64,000 bases of DNA. Origin: Verrucomicrobiaceae bacterium. Lineage in GTDB: Bacteria > Verrucomicrobiota > Verrucomicrobiia > Verrucomicrobiales > Verrucomicrobiaceae. The stretch is from contig JAEUHM010000040.1 in NCBI GenBank assembly GCA_016795485.1, positions 124,001 through 188,000 of the forward strand. The letters are read 5' to 3'. Shown piece after piece: positions 17,130 through 27,200 of the stretch (position 1 is the stretch's first letter; each line of letters starts with the position of its first letter). Below the pieces are notes generated by a model. That model did not search any database. It saw only the letters and a list, made by a program, of their open reading frames with translations, and was not told where the DNA came from. A program made the position numbers and the translations under genes.

Positions 17130-18464
17130 CTAAGCCAATCGGCAGAGCTTCAGCGGCTGGGATATCCCTCTGAGATTCACTTCTCCCATGTCCGTCCAGA
17201 CAACTCCAAGCTCAGATAGCCCATCGACAACAATGCTTGAAGCGAGGATCTGTGCTCCTCGCGCCTTGGTTTCCTGCTCAATGCGAGCCGCTGCGTTTAC
17301 CGTGTCACCAAGGAGCGTATATTCTTTTCGCTCATCGCTTCCAACAGTCCCTGCCATTGCACTGCCAGCGTGTATGCCAATGCCAATCTTAGTTGGGTAG
17401 ATACTTTTTGACGCATTCAACTGTTCCACGCACGCGAGCAACTTGATTGAGCACTCCACGGCATTGCGATGTAGAGCTGGATCTTCGAAGGGTGCACCAA
17501 AAATGGCCATGAATCCATCACCAAGGAACTTGTTCACTATTCCACCGTGCTGGTTCACAATGGCAATCATCGGTGTGAAAAGCGTGTTCAGATACTCCAT
17601 CACTTCCCCCGGTGTGTGGCTAGCCGCAATGTTGCTGAATCCTCGAATGTCTAGGAAGAGCACGCAGACGTGACGCTGTTCGGCGTTCATTGAAGTGCGC
17701 TGTTCAATCAGCCTTCTGGCCACTTGGGGTGAAACATGCTGACCAAAAATGTTCACCGCACGATCCCGCTCTCTGGCGAGCTCAACAGCGCGAACAAGAT
17801 GACCTCGAAGCTGGCTCGACACGAACGCTGCCACTCCACCAGCAATCACGAGAATACATCCCTTGAGCACGAAGGATGTCGTTGAAGTTAGAATGGATTC
17901 CTCGATCGAAGGATCAGTGCGGAGAATGAGGCGAGACACCGTTACAAAAGCTACCGCAGCGATCGCACCAGTGAACCAGCAGAGACGGGGGTTCAGGTGC
18001 AAGGCGGATGCTGCAATAAACGGGAAATAGAGCCACGGCAGCACGCCACCAACGGTTGGGATGACTCCCGCAACATGTGCCCAGTTCCACATTACCAAAC
18101 TTGGGACAAGTATCTCAACGAAGGCATTGATGAACTTGGCTACCCGAATGAGGCTAGCGGAACGATGGTGCCAGCGTCTCATCAACCACAGGATGGACAT
18201 CTGATATGCTGCCGTGCCCCCAAGGATGAGAATCATCGTGAAGATCGCAGGTCGAAAAGTCTCCTCTTGTCCCTTAGGAAGCGCGCGTGGTAAGAAAGCT
18301 ACAACACTAGCGATCACCGCCAGCAATCCAGCGACCATCGCCACGGCAGTAGCCCTCAGACGCTCACTCTTCGCCACCAGATGCTCTATGGACCGGAGAA
18401 GCTCCGTTTGTTCTTCCGCCTGACCAGTTGGCAGCCTCGAAAAAGATGTGTCGGGAATTGGCAT
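17130..18464 (-). CDS. Class III adenylate/guanylate cyclase, membrane-bound
   Basis: The product (444 residues from this start) has about six membrane segments in the first 230 residues, a short linker ending in VSPQVARRLIEQ, and a C-terminal class III cyclase domain. That domain has VCVLFLDIRGFSNIA with a metal-binding Asp, FLGDGFMAIFGAP with the second Asp, and YTLLGDTVNAAARIE with transition-state residues. It should make cAMP (or cGMP) at the inner membrane. The frame is also open to an ATG at 18497. I prefer 18464 because the 15-bp box at 18520-18534 would then lie 56 bp upstream, similar to its place before the receiver gene, but neither start has a clear ribosome binding site. Confidence 0.88.
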   Translation of the reverse strand: MPIPDTSFSRLPTGQAEEQTELLRSIEHLVAKSERLRATAVAMVAGLLAVIASVVAFLPRALPKGQEETFRPAIFTMILILGGTAAYQMSILWLMRRWHHRSASLIRVAKFINAFVEILVPSLVMWNWAHVAGVIPTVGGVLPWLYFPFIAASALHLNPRLCWFTGAIAAVAFVTVSRLILRTDPSIEESILTSTTSFVLKGCILVIAGGVAAFVSSQLRGHLVRAVELARERDRAVNIFGQHVSPQVARRLIEQRTSMNAEQRHVCVLFLDIRGFSNIAASHTPGEVMEYLNTLFTPMIAIVNQHGGIVNKFLGDGFMAIFGAPFEDPALHRNAVECSIKLLACVEQLNASKSIYPTKIGIGIHAGSAMAGTVGSDERKEYTLLGDTVNAAARIEQETKARGAQILASSIVVDGLSELGVVWTDMGEVNLRGISQPLKLCRLA

Positions 18465-18519
18465 GGCGAGATGGAGAATAACTGGTCTGCTAAACATGAT
18501 CTAACATCCACCTGCTACA

Positions 18520-18534
18520 GCCCCTTGGGGAAGG
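18520..18534 (-). promoter_or_regulatory. Palindromic box CCTTCCCCAAGGGGC, copy 2
   Basis: The 15 bp are identical to those at 17089-17103. This copy lies between the FixJ-like regulator gene and the cyclase gene, upstream of the cyclase. Identity over 15 bp in two short spacers 1.4 kb apart, each before a signalling gene, suggests a shared operator. The neighbouring FixJ-like regulator is the simplest candidate ligand. Confidence 0.5.
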
Positions 18535-18556
18535 ACTGTCCTGTGGGGATGCCACC

Positions 18557-19168
18557 CTAGAGTCTTTTGCCCGCTAACAACCACAGATGCGTGAGTTCTG
18601 CCACGGACTGAACCTGCAACTTTGTGGTAATTGCCGTCCGGTGAAGTTTGACAGTGCGCTCATGAATGCCGAGGTCGGCAGCAATCTCTTTGTTCATTCT
18701 CCCTCTAACGACCTCACCCAAGACCTCTTTTTCGCGATCACTCAGACTCGATAGGCGAGTCCTAACCTCATATTGAAGCATTCGCTTGCCGTGCTCGGCT
18801 TCATCGCGCGCCAGAGCTCGCCTCACCGCCTCAAACAGCGTTTCTTTAGCTGCACGCTTCTCCAGAAAGTCCACCGCACCTTGCTTCATAGCGCTAACGC
18901 TGCTGGGGATGTCACCATTTCCGGTGAGGAAAATCACAGGCATCGTGTGCCCCGCCATCGCCATCGCCTCTTGAAAAGCCAATCCATTCATTTCGGGCAT
19001 TTGAAGGTCACTGATCACACAGCCTCGTGCCGTTTGGGGAGTATTGTTCAAAAAATCTTCCGCAGAGACAAACGTCTTCACCTCAAATCCAGCAGCCCTC
19101 AAGAGGCGTGTGACCGCCCTGAGAAAGGGCTCATCATCATCGACAACATGGAGTATGGGAGTGGTCAT
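18557..19168 (-). CDS. FixJ-like response regulator
   Basis: The 203-residue regulator has a receiver domain (HVVDDDEPF, phospho-acceptor D54 in VISDLQMPEMNG, FLTGNGD, K in FLEKRAAKE) and a LuxR-type helix-turn-helix (LSDREKEVLGEVVRGRMNKEIAADLGIHERTVKLHR). This is the FixJ/TodT pattern. The open frame reaches 19207, but the ATG at 19168 directly precedes the first receiver strand. It follows a PAS-containing kinase gene by 73 bp on the same strand and is very probably its partner. Two identical palindromes downstream, before the cyclase and receiver genes, could be its targets. Confidence 0.92.
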   Translation of the reverse strand: MTTPILHVVDDDEPFLRAVTRLLRAAGFEVKTFVSAEDFLNNTPQTARGCVISDLQMPEMNGLAFQEAMAMAGHTMPVIFLTGNGDIPSSVSAMKQGAVDFLEKRAAKETLFEAVRRALARDEAEHGKRMLQYEVRTRLSSLSDREKEVLGEVVRGRMNKEIAADLGIHERTVKLHRTAITTKLQVQSVAELTHLWLLAGKRL

Positions 19169-19241
19169 CTTCGGGAGAAGGAACGGGCAGTAATCAATGC
19201 GGGGCACATCGTTTGGCCAGCGCTTTCGTCCAGGAGGACCA

Positions 19242-21068
19242 TCAGACCTCTTGCTGCTCGTCTACAGGCAACGTGAAGCGAAAGACTGCTCCTCCATTCT
19301 TGTGATTTCCGGCAGTGATTTTGCCGCCGTGAGCCTCAATAATCGTTCTGGAAATCGGCAGCCCCATACCCATGCCATGTGGTTTGGTCGTGAAAAATGG
19401 ATCAAAAACATTCTGGAGTTTCTCTGGTGGAATACCTTGGCCGTTGTCGCTAACAGTCACCTCGACAAATCCCGTCTTGGAGGCATCGGCGCTCACGGTA
19501 ACCTTCCGCTCAGGTGTGCACGTATCAGAAAGGGCATCCATGGCATTGATGATGAGATTGATCAGCACCTGCTGCAGATGGACCCGGTCACCGCGCACTG
19601 ATGGAATATCTGAATCACAGCTCACTGTTAACTTCACTCCACGAGCAGCGGCATCAGCGCGAATCAAGGCGAGCACTTCATCCAGAAGTTGAACTACAGA
19701 AACTGAACGTGACTCGATGTCTCTGCGTTTTAGCAAAGCACGGAGCCGATCAATTACATCCCCAGCGCGTTGGTCGTCTTTGCGGATGTCAGCGATGATG
19801 GCGCGCACCTCCTCCAGATTGGGAACATCTGCCTGCATGAATAGCTCTGCCGCTTCGGCATTTCGTAGGATGGCCCCCAAGGGCTGATTTAGCTCGTGTG
19901 CGAGTGCGGATGCCAGTTGTCCCATCATGGACACTCTTCCAGCATGGGCAAGTTGGCCCCTAAGTTGCTGAAGTTCATACTCGGATTGCTTTTGCGCTGT
20001 GATGTCCATCAGAACACCACGCATGAGCACAGGTTTACCTCCCGGGCCTAGCTCTACACGACCACGCGCTGCGATCCAACGATTGCCCGCGTGATTTAGC
20101 ATTGTTCGGTACTCGCGCTCATACGCTAAACCACCTGCCAGAGCCTCCTCCACCGCCTTTTGCACGCCGTCACGATCTTCGGGGTGAACCGCTAACATGA
20201 ATCGACTGAAATCGACCTTCTCATTCGCTGGGACCTCAAACAACTCGCGGGCGGTTTCATTGGCCCAAATCTCGTCCGACTTCAGATCCCACGTCCAAAA
20301 ACCGAGCTTTGCAGCATGGGCGGCCAAATCCATACGACGCTCACTCTCTGAGAGATCGCGACTCAATTGCGCGGCGCGAAAGACTTCGTCACTCAACTCA
20401 TGGCCCATGGCTACAAGCACCGCCAGGAATGCGAACCCAACAAAATACGGAGTCTGGACAATCCCACGCTCAACCATAATGGCGTGGCCACGGGAAAAGA
20501 GAAAGAAGAAGGCAATGCTTCCACCAACGATCACCGCCCTCTTTTGGCCGCCTGCACGCCACAATGTCCGAGAAGCCTCCAGGACAAACCCGATCACCAG
20601 AGCCACCCCAGCGATCTCTACAGGTGACCACGGTCCCTCCACGACATCTGGCTTCGTGAACCAAACACCACCGAACGTCTCAACCTGCTGAAGCCCTGTC
20701 GCGTGACGAACGGCCGGCGTGTCCGATAGAAAATTGGCCGCTTCCGCTGAGGCCATGAGACAGTTGCCAGAGACTGCCAGCCATGCCTTACCCGTCCGGA
20801 AGAAGCTTCCGACAAACCCTGTCACGCACGACACCATGACGACGAGCGGTACGGACGACCACCGCAGCCAAAGATTCACCTCTTCCACCGTTTGAGCCCG
20901 AAGGATCGCCAATTCCATGGCTGTGACAGCAGCCACCGCCAGGGCGCTGAAGAAGAAGAACACATGCGGCAACCGCCGCACGTCTCCCATGGCGATACGC
21001 AGATTGATGAGCGCTAGCGTCAAGCACGCTGCGATCATCATCGGCCAGATCACGGTCATCCAATTCAT
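19242..21068 (-). CDS. Membrane PAS sensor histidine kinase (FixL-like)
   Basis: The 608-residue kinase has an N-terminal membrane region of about seven segments (residues 5-225), a PAS domain at about 245-360 with a PAC tail ([11 protein letters not shown]), a HisKA domain with phospho-acceptor H391 in [13 protein letters not shown], and a HATPase_c domain ([42 protein letters not shown]). The HELNQPL form is typical of FixL/DctB-type kinases that pair with FixJ-like regulators, and such a regulator follows immediately. PAS domains sense small ligands, redox or light. No haem-binding histidine was assigned, so the signal is unknown. Transcription diverges from metH. Confidence 0.92.
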   Translation of the reverse strand: MNWMTVIWPMMIAACLTLALINLRIAMGDVRRLPHVFFFFSALAVAAVTAMELAILRAQTVEEVNLWLRWSSVPLVVMVSCVTGFVGSFFRTGKAWLAVSGNCLMASAEAANFLSDTPAVRHATGLQQVETFGGVWFTKPDVVEGPWSPVEIAGVALVIGFVLEASRTLWRAGGQKRAVIVGGSIAFFFLFSRGHAIMVERGIVQTPYFVGFAFLAVLVAMGHELSDEVFRAAQLSRDLSESERRMDLAAHAAKLGFWTWDLKSDEIWANETARELFEVPANEKVDFSRFMLAVHPEDRDGVQKAVEEALAGGLAYEREYRTMLNHAGNRWIAARGRVELGPGGKPVLMRGVLMDITAQKQSEYELQQLRGQLAHAGRVSMMGQLASALAHELNQPLGAILRNAEAAELFMQADVPNLEEVRAIIADIRKDDQRAGDVIDRLRALLKRRDIESRSVSVVQLLDEVLALIRADAAARGVKLTVSCDSDIPSVRGDRVHLQQVLINLIINAMDALSDTCTPERKVTVSADASKTGFVEVTVSDNGQGIPPEKLQNVFDPFFTTKPHGMGMGLPISRTIIEAHGGKITAGNHKNGGAVFRFTLPVDEQQEV

Positions 21069-21222
21069 CGGCGCAACGCATACCGGAGCCCATGGTGGGG
21101 GTCAATGACGTGCTCTCTTCGGCTAGAGCAGGATGAAATGGAATCGAAACACTACATATTCACAAATGATGATACGTTGATATGTCTCTTGAATGCCTGG
21201 CATGGGTGGGTAGTTTTCCACC

Positions 21223-24200
21223 ATGTCTAAGGGTCAGGAAATCCATGCCGAGTTGTCCAAGCTCATGCGCCAGCGCATTGTCGTCATTGATGGTGCCATG
21301 GGCACTACCATTCGCGGCTACAAGGATAAAGGCGAGTTGGACGAATCCATCGCAAGAGGTGAGCGCTTCAAAAACAACTCCAAAGACTTGCTCAACAACG
21401 GTGACATCCTTTCCGTCACCGCCCCTCATATCATTGAGGACATTCACCGCCGCTTTTTGGAAGCCGGAGCGGACATCATCGAGACAAACACCTTCTCTGG
21501 GACCAGTATCGCTCAGAGCGAGTTCTTTGTGGATGATCCTCGCGAGCATGGAGGCCGCAAAGACCCGGATTTCTTCCAGAAGATCATCGAGGATAAGTTC
21601 CTCAACGACCTCGCCTGGCAGATCAACTACGACTCCGCTCAGCAATGCCGTAAGTGGGCAGACATCGTGGCCGAGAAGACAGGCCGCAAACGCTACGTGG
21701 CCGGTGCAGTAGGTCCGCTCACGGTTTCGCTATCGCAGTTCCCTGACTTGCAGGACTTGAGCTTCCGCTACGTGACGTTTGATCAAGTCAAAGCAGCTTA
21801 TGCTCATCAGATACGCGCCTTAATCGCTGGTGGCGTGGACACACTGCTGGTGGAGACGATTTTCGATTCCCTCAATGCCAAAGCCGCTCTGGTGGCCATT
21901 CGGGAAGTGTTTGATCAAGATAATGTCGAGTTGCCAATTCAAATCAGTGCCGCGGTCGGACCCGGTGGAGAGACGATGATCTCAGGTCAGATGACCGAGG
22001 CTTATCTCAATGCCATGCGGCATGTGAAACCGCTCTCAATCGGTCTCAACTGCTCGCTTGGGCCCGACAAGATGCGGCCCTTCTTGGAAGAACTGGCAGC
22101 CAAAGCGGACTGTTTTGTCTCCGCCTATCCCAATGCCGGAATGCCGAACCCTCTGGCACCCACTGGCTTTGATTTGCTGCCTCCAGACATGGCCAACTAT
22201 GCCATCGACTTCGGCAAGAGCGGCTTCATCAACATCATGGGCGGCTGCTGTGGCAATACTCCTGAGCACATCGCCGCTATCGCCAAAGCAGTGGAAGGCA
22301 TTGAGCCGCGTCAGATACCGCAGCCAGAGAAAATCATGCGCTTGTCCGGCTCTATGCCGTTCAATTTGACGAGTAATGCCAACTATCTCATGATTGGTGA
22401 GCGGACCAACGTGGCCGGCTCGCCAAAGTTCGCCAAACTCATCAAAGAGGGCAAACTCGAAGAGGCAGTGGCCATTGCACGCCAACAGGTGGAGAACGGC
22501 GCCAACGTCATCGACGTTTGCATGGACGAAGGTCTCATTGATGGCGTGGAAATGATGACCAAGTTCCTCGCTCTGCTTCAAACAGAACCCGAAGTGACGA
22601 AAGTCCCCATCATGGTGGACTCGTCCAAGTGGGAAGTCATTGAGGCTGGCCTCAAGATGCTACAAGGCAAAGGCATTGTGAACTCCATCTCGCTCAAAGA
22701 AGGCGAGGAGGCTTTCAAGCAACGAGCGCAAACCATCAAGAGCTATGGAGCGGCTACCGTCGTCATGGCCTTCGATGAACAAGGCCAGGCGGCGACTTAC
22801 GAGGACAAAATCCGCATTTGCGAGCGCGCTTACCGCATCCTCGTCGATCAAGTCGGCTTCCCTGCCGAGGACATCATCTTTGACCCGAACATTCTCACTG
22901 TGGCCACCGGCATGGAGGAGCACAACAACTATGCGCTCGACTTCATCAATGCCACACGCTGGATCAAGCAAAACCTCCCTGGTGCCAAAGTCAGTGGTGG
23001 CGTGAGCAACATCAGCTTCAGTTTCCGGGGTAACAATAAGGTGCGGGAAGCCATGCACAGCGCCTTTCTCTTCCACGCCATCAAGGCAGGAATGGACATG
23101 GGCATTGTGAATGCCGGAATGCTGGAAGTCTATGAGGACATTCCAGAAGAGATGCTCGTGAAAGTCGAGGACGTGCTCTTGAATCGTCGTCCCGATGCCA
23201 CGGAAATCCTGGTGGATTACGCCGAGCAGTTCAAAGGCCAAGCCGGAGCCAAGAAGCAGGAGGCAGACCTCGCTTGGCGTGATGCAACCGTCGAGAAACG
23301 CCTGGAACACGCGCTGCTCAAGGGATTGACAGACTTCATCGTGCCCGACACGGAAGAAGCACTCGCAAAATACGGCGTGCCGCTCAAGGTAATCGAAGGG
23401 CCGCTGATGGATGGCATGAAGGTCGTGGGTGATCTCTTTGGTGAAGGCAAAATGTTCCTGCCGCAGGTCGTCAAATCCGCCCGCGTCATGAAGCAAAGCG
23501 TGGCAGTGCTCACTCCAATGATGGAGGCAGAGAAAGCCGCGAAAGGTGACTCTTCAAGCGCTGGCAAGTTTCTCATCGCCACCGTTAAGGGCGATGTTCA
23601 TGACATCGGCAAGAACATCGTGGGCGTTGTTTTGGCCTGCAATGGTTACGAAGTCACTGACATGGGCGTTATGGTGCCGTGTGAGAAGATTCTAGACAAG
23701 GCGCGCGAAATCGGCGCGGATGTGATCGGTCTCTCTGGCCTAATCACGCCGTCGTTGGATGAAATGATGCACGTAGCAGCCGAGATGGAGCGCCAGGGCT
23801 TCAAGGTGCCGCTGCTCATCGGTGGGGCTACGACCAGCGCGGCTCATACGGCCATTAAAATAGCGCCTCATTACCCCAGCGGAAGCGTGGTTCATGTGCT
23901 GGATGCCTCCCGCTCAGTTCCCGTGACGACGGCACTTCTGAGCGTCGAACAACGTTCTGCATTCATCGCGTCCAATGAGCAACGTCACGACGAGATGCGT
24001 CAAAAGTACGGCCAGAAGAAGTCGCGCGACGTGCTGGACATCGCATCAGCGCGCGCCAATCGCTTCACCTGCGACTGGGCATCGATCGACATCGCAACTC
24101 CCACCAAACTCGGTGTTCATACCGTCCTGCCATCTCTGACAGAGTTGCGTCGATTCATTGACTGGTCGCCCTTTTTCCACACTTGGGAGCTTCGTGGACG

Positions 24201-25008
24201 CTGGAACAGCAAAGAACAACGCTTCTCCAGCGCGCAGGAAGACCCACAAAGAAAAGCTGAGGCAGAAGAAGAAGCCGCCAAACTCTATCGAGATGCTAAC
24301 AAGCTGCTGGATCGCATCATTGCCGAGCATCGGTTCACACCGAAGGGAGTGTACGGTTTCTTTGAGGCCAACAGTGTGGGCGACGACATCCACCTGGCCA
24401 ACGGCAGCAAGTTCCACACGCTGCGGCAGCAGCAGATCAAGAAAGACACGCCCAATTTCGCTCTAGCTGACTTCATCGCGCCCAAAGACAGTGGGCGTAC
24501 CGACTACCTCGGTGGTTTTGCGGTCACGATTCAAGGCGGAGATGAGTTTGCCAAGACCTTTGATGCCGCAGCAGACCCCTACAACAGCATCATGACCAAA
24601 GCGCTGGCAGATCGTTTCGCGGAAGCGTTTGCCGAGTGGTTGCATCAGCAGGCTAGGTTCGACTGCGGCATCGAGAAGCCGGGAGACTTGAGCAATGACG
24701 ATCTCATACGCGAAAAGTATCGCGGTATTCGTCCCGCACCCGGCTATCCTGCCCAACCGGACCACACCGAGAAAATCACCCTATTCAAACTTCTCGATGT
24801 GACCACTCACACCGGCTGTGAGTTGACCGAAAGCTGTGCCATGCACCCCGGAGCCAGCGTTTCCGGCCTTTACTTCAATCACCCTCAAGCCCGCTACTTC
24901 GGCATCAGCGTGGATCTAGGCAAAGACCAGATCGAAGATTATGCCGCCCGCAAAGGCATGAGCGTTACTGAAGCCGAGAAGTGGTTGAGTTCGTGGTTGG
25001 GGTATTGA
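21223..25008 (+). CDS. metH: Cobalamin-dependent methionine synthase
   Basis: The 1261-residue enzyme transfers the methyl group of 5-methyltetrahydrofolate to homocysteine through methylcobalamin. All modules are present. The homocysteine domain has zinc ligands C277 (LNCSLG) and C342-C343 (GGCCGN). The pterin-binding domain starts near 375 ([11 protein letters not shown]). A helical cap comes next. The B12 domain carries the lower axial ligand in D791-x-H793-x-x-G796. The C-terminal AdoMet reactivation domain includes the RxxxGY-like region [15 protein letters not shown]. Length is close to E. coli MetH (1227). The 154-bp spacer to the divergent kinase gene is too short for, and shows no sign of, a cobalamin or SAM riboswitch. 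The start codon lacks an obvious Shine-Dalgarno sequence and follows a small GGTGG/CCACC dyad. Confidence 0.97.
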   Translation: MSKGQEIHAELSKLMRQRIVVIDGAMGTTIRGYKDKGELDESIARGERFKNNSKDLLNNGDILSVTAPHIIEDIHRRFLEAGADIIETNTFSGTSIAQSEFFVDDPREHGGRKDPDFFQKIIEDKFLNDLAWQINYDSAQQCRKWADIVAEKTGRKRYVAGAVGPLTVSLSQFPDLQDLSFRYVTFDQVKAAYAHQIRALIAGGVDTLLVETIFDSLNAKAALVAIREVFDQDNVELPIQISAAVGPGGETMISGQMTEAYLNAMRHVKPLSIGLNCSLGPDKMRPFLEELAAKADCFVSAYPNAGMPNPLAPTGFDLLPPDMANYAIDFGKSGFINIMGGCCGNTPEHIAAIAKAVEGIEPRQIPQPEKIMRLSGSMPFNLTSNANYLMIGERTNVAGSPKFAKLIKEGKLEEAVAIARQQVENGANVIDVCMDEGLIDGVEMMTKFLALLQTEPEVTKVPIMVDSSKWEVIEAGLKMLQGKGIVNSISLKEGEEAFKQRAQTIKSYGAATVVMAFDEQGQAATYEDKIRICERAYRILVDQVGFPAEDIIFDPNILTVATGMEEHNNYALDFINATRWIKQNLPGAKVSGGVSNISFSFRGNNKVREAMHSAFLFHAIKAGMDMGIVNAGMLEVYEDIPEEMLVKVEDVLLNRRPDATEILVDYAEQFKGQAGAKKQEADLAWRDATVEKRLEHALLKGLTDFIVPDTEEALAKYGVPLKVIEGPLMDGMKVVGDLFGEGKMFLPQVVKSARVMKQSVAVLTPMMEAEKAAKGDSSSAGKFLIATVKGDVHDIGKNIVGVVLACNGYEVTDMGVMVPCEKILDKAREIGADVIGLSGLITPSLDEMMHVAAEMERQGFKVPLLIGGATTSAAHTAIKIAPHYPSGSVVHVLDASRSVPVTTALLSVEQRSAFIASNEQRHDEMRQKYGQKKSRDVLDIASARANRFTCDWASIDIATPTKLGVHTVLPSLTELRRFIDWSPFFHTWELRGRWNSKEQRFSSAQEDPQRKAEAEEEAAKLYRDANKLLDRIIAEHRFTPKGVYGFFEANSVGDDIHLANGSKFHTLRQQQIKKDTPNFALADFIAPKDSGRTDYLGGFAVTIQGGDEFAKTFDAAADPYNSIMTKALADRFAEAFAEWLHQQARFDCGIEKPGDLSNDDLIREKYRGIRPAPGYPAQPDHTEKITLFKLLDVTTHTGCELTESCAMHPGASVSGLYFNHPQARYFGISVDLGKDQIEDYAARKGMSVTEAEKWLSSWLGY

Positions 25009-25012
25009 CGGA

Positions 25013-25540
25013 TCAATAACCCTCCGCTTTTTCGAAGACGAAGGTGAACGGTGTGATTTTCTTGAGCGCCTCGGCAAACTGCGTGTGATCCAGGCCTTTC
25101 TGGCCTTTTTCGAGAGGTTGAAACAGAAGGGTGAACTCTCCTCTGGCGGCATCCATCACATTTACTTCGATAAGGTCCTTGAACTGGGAAAACACCGCAT
25201 CCACAGCGGGTTTGTGTTGGGCATATGCGGGGACTTTTAGTTCCATTCGTGCCTCGTAAGGCTTCCCATGAATGGCTACAGCATCCGTCACTGCCTGAGC
25301 TACCTGATGCACCGTGGCGGACTTCGGGTCGAACGTCACATTCGCCACACCCTCCAGCCGCTGCTCGATCTTCAGCTCGGACACGCCTTTGACCTCATCG
25401 ACAGAGAGCTTCACCATCGAAATGCACGCAGGACACTCCACGCCGGAGATGTACATGGTGAGTGTCTCGGATTTTTCTGCTCCGAGAAGCCAACACGAGT
25501 CTCCAAACAAAAACAGGCCCAAAAGCATCGACATCTTCAT
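25013..25540 (-). CDS. Exported heavy-metal-associated (HMA) domain protein
   Basis: The 175-residue protein has a signal-like N-terminus (MKMSMLLGLFLFG) and an HMA domain with the metal-binding pair C36-x-x-C39 in SGVECPACISMV, followed by a predicted second alpha/beta half of about 80 residues that resembles the fold but lacks cysteines. It probably binds copper or a similar ion in the periplasm or on the membrane. An upstream ATG at 25558 is possible, but 25540 gives a better leader. It ends 4 bp from the end of metH (convergent) and starts 33 bp from the divergent SDR gene, so their promoters must overlap. Confidence 0.75.
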   Translation of the reverse strand: MKMSMLLGLFLFGDSCWLLGAEKSETLTMYISGVECPACISMVKLSVDEVKGVSELKIEQRLEGVANVTFDPKSATVHQVAQAVTDAVAIHGKPYEARMELKVPAYAQHKPAVDAVFSQFKDLIEVNVMDAARGEFTLLFQPLEKGQKGLDHTQFAEALKKITPFTFVFEKAEGY

Positions 25541-25573
25541 AGATTCTATGCCTGGCATACGTTGCCACTGAGC

Positions 25574-26350
25574 ATGTCCTCACTCGATCGTTTCTCTCTT
25601 CGTGACAAAGTCGTTCTTCTAACTGGTGGCGCGGGGTTGTATGGGCGGGGGTTGGTCCGGGATTTGGCTTCGGCGGGAGCGGAGTTGGTGATTGCTTCTC
25701 GCAACTTGGAGGCTCTTGAGAAGGTGGCGGAGGAGGAACGGGCTGCTGGGCACAAGGTGACAGCTTTTCAGTTGGATCAGGGGGATGAGGCATCCGTTGT
25801 CACGCTGCGGGATGCCGTGTTGGCAAAGTTTGGGCGTATTGACGGGTTGGTAAACAATGCGGTCGCTCGCCCAATGAAATCGCCAGACAGTGTCGAGGGC
25901 TGGATGGAGTCGATGCGGGTGAATGCCACTGGGCTTTACTTGATCACGCACATTCTTGGAAAAGTGATCTGTCAGCAAGGCAGCGGCAGCATCGTGAACA
26001 TTGGTTCCATGCAGGGAATGATCGGGCCGAGCTTTGAACTGTATGCGGGGACCAACATGGGAGTGCCGCCACCGGATTACTTCTTTCACAAGGGTGGGAT
26101 GATCAACTTCACGCGCTATTACGCGTCGTTGTTTGGCCAACAGGGCGTGCGTGTGAACTGCCTCTCGCCCGGCGGCTTCTTCAACAATCAGCCAGAGCCG
26201 TTTTTAACCCGCTACAACGAGCACACGATGCTCAATCGCATGGCAGATCCGGAAGACCTCGGCGGCAGCGTCATCTTCCTGCTCAGTGACGCATCCAAAT
26301 ACATCACTGGGGCGAATCTCGCGGTGGATGGCGGGTACACGGCGAAATAG
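25574..26350 (+). CDS. Short-chain dehydrogenase/reductase (SDR)
   Basis: The 258-residue protein is a classical SDR: a glycine-rich NAD(P)-binding turn (LLTGGAGLYGRG near residue 18), NNAVAR in place of NNAG, catalytic Ser in NIGSMQG, a Y-x-x-x-K pair in YFFHKGG, and a C-terminal GANLAVDGGYTAK typical of sugar or gluconate-type dehydrogenases. It should be a cytoplasmic NAD(P)-dependent oxidoreductase with unknown substrate. The open frame runs back to 25268 but overlaps the divergent HMA gene; the ATG at 25574 places the Rossmann motif correctly. Confidence 0.9.
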   Translation: MSSLDRFSLRDKVVLLTGGAGLYGRGLVRDLASAGAELVIASRNLEALEKVAEEERAAGHKVTAFQLDQGDEASVVTLRDAVLAKFGRIDGLVNNAVARPMKSPDSVEGWMESMRVNATGLYLITHILGKVICQQGSGSIVNIGSMQGMIGPSFELYAGTNMGVPPPDYFFHKGGMINFTRYYASLFGQQGVRVNCLSPGGFFNNQPEPFLTRYNEHTMLNRMADPEDLGGSVIFLLSDASKYITGANLAVDGGYTAK

Positions 26351-26375
26351 TCGAGCTTCGGTGCGTTCATGATGA

Positions 26376-27200
26376 ATGCTTCGATTGCTCATCATGCTCT
26401 TTGCGGCGGCAGGTGCCGTGTCCGCCGAACCGATTACGCTTAAACTCTTTGACACCCCGCCAGCCAAACCAGCTCCAGTCTCGGAGAAGACGGCTAAGTT
26501 GATTGCTAGCTACGGCAAGCCGGGTCCAAATCATGTCATGGATGTCTCGGAGCCAACGATGACCGTTTATCGTGCGGAAAAACCAAATGGTGTATGCGTG
26601 ATTGTTGCTCCGGGGGGCGGCTACATGTTCATGTCCTATCAGACAGAGGGCAGTCAGGTCTGTGAGTGGCTAAACACCATCGGAGTGACAGGAGTGCTCT
26701 TGAAGTATCGCGTGCCGACTCGTGATGAAAGGGAGCCGTTTGCCATGCCAGTGGAAGATGCGCGGCAGGCGATGAAGATCGTGCGCCAAAGAGCTGCAGA
26801 GTGGAAGATTGATCCGAAACGAGTGGGCCTGCTTGGCTTCTCTGCCGGTGGAAATCTTCTGGGACATGCTGCTTGGGACGCTGGAGAACGGCCTGACTTC
26901 GGCATCATGATCTACGGTGGTGGCTTTTTGGACTACAATGACAAGACCAAGTTCAAATCGGGTTTCACCATGCCGAAGGACGCACCCCCGATGTTCTTTG
27001 CGGTGGCGCATGATGACAAATCCAATCCAGAAGAGGCCACAAGACTGTATCTGGAATACAAGCGACTCGGCTTGCCCGCAGAGCTTCATGTTTATTCTCG
27101 CGGAGGCCATGGTTTTGGCATGAGAAAAACCGGACACCCGATTGATGGCTGGCCACAGCGTGCAGCAGAGTGGATGATGAGCATGGGTTATTTCCAATGA
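26376..27200 (+). CDS. Exported alpha/beta hydrolase (esterase/xylanase-like)
   Basis: The 274-residue enzyme has a signal peptide (about residues 1-17, cut after VSA) and an alpha/beta hydrolase domain. It shows an oxyanion-type VAPGGGYMF (residues 77-85), the nucleophile elbow GFSAGG with S156, and a late catalytic His in GGHGFG. This is the pattern of BD-FAE/Axe-type carbohydrate esterases and DLH-like hydrolases. It probably removes acyl groups from polysaccharide or other esters in the periplasm. Its stop codon overlaps the start of the following CocE-like gene by 4 nt (ATGA), indicating an operon. Confidence 0.88.
   Translation: MLRLLIMLFAAAGAVSAEPITLKLFDTPPAKPAPVSEKTAKLIASYGKPGPNHVMDVSEPTMTVYRAEKPNGVCVIVAPGGGYMFMSYQTEGSQVCEWLNTIGVTGVLLKYRVPTRDEREPFAMPVEDARQAMKIVRQRAAEWKIDPKRVGLLGFSAGGNLLGHAAWDAGERPDFGIMIYGGGFLDYNDKTKFKSGFTMPKDAPPMFFAVAHDDKSNPEEATRLYLEYKRLGLPAELHVYSRGGHGFGMRKTGHPIDGWPQRAAEWMMSMGYFQ

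Noticed and set aside
21069-21222. Cobalamin or SAM riboswitch before metH
   Set aside because: The spacer is only 154 bp and must also hold the divergent kinase promoter. I found no conserved riboswitch core.
22660-23496. 278-codon frame antisense to metH
   Set aside because: It lies wholly inside the methionine synthase domains, whose conserved motifs fix the coding strand.
25268-25573. N-terminal extension of the SDR
   Set aside because: The extension is antisense to the metal-binding protein gene, and the Rossmann motif begins just after the ATG at 25574.
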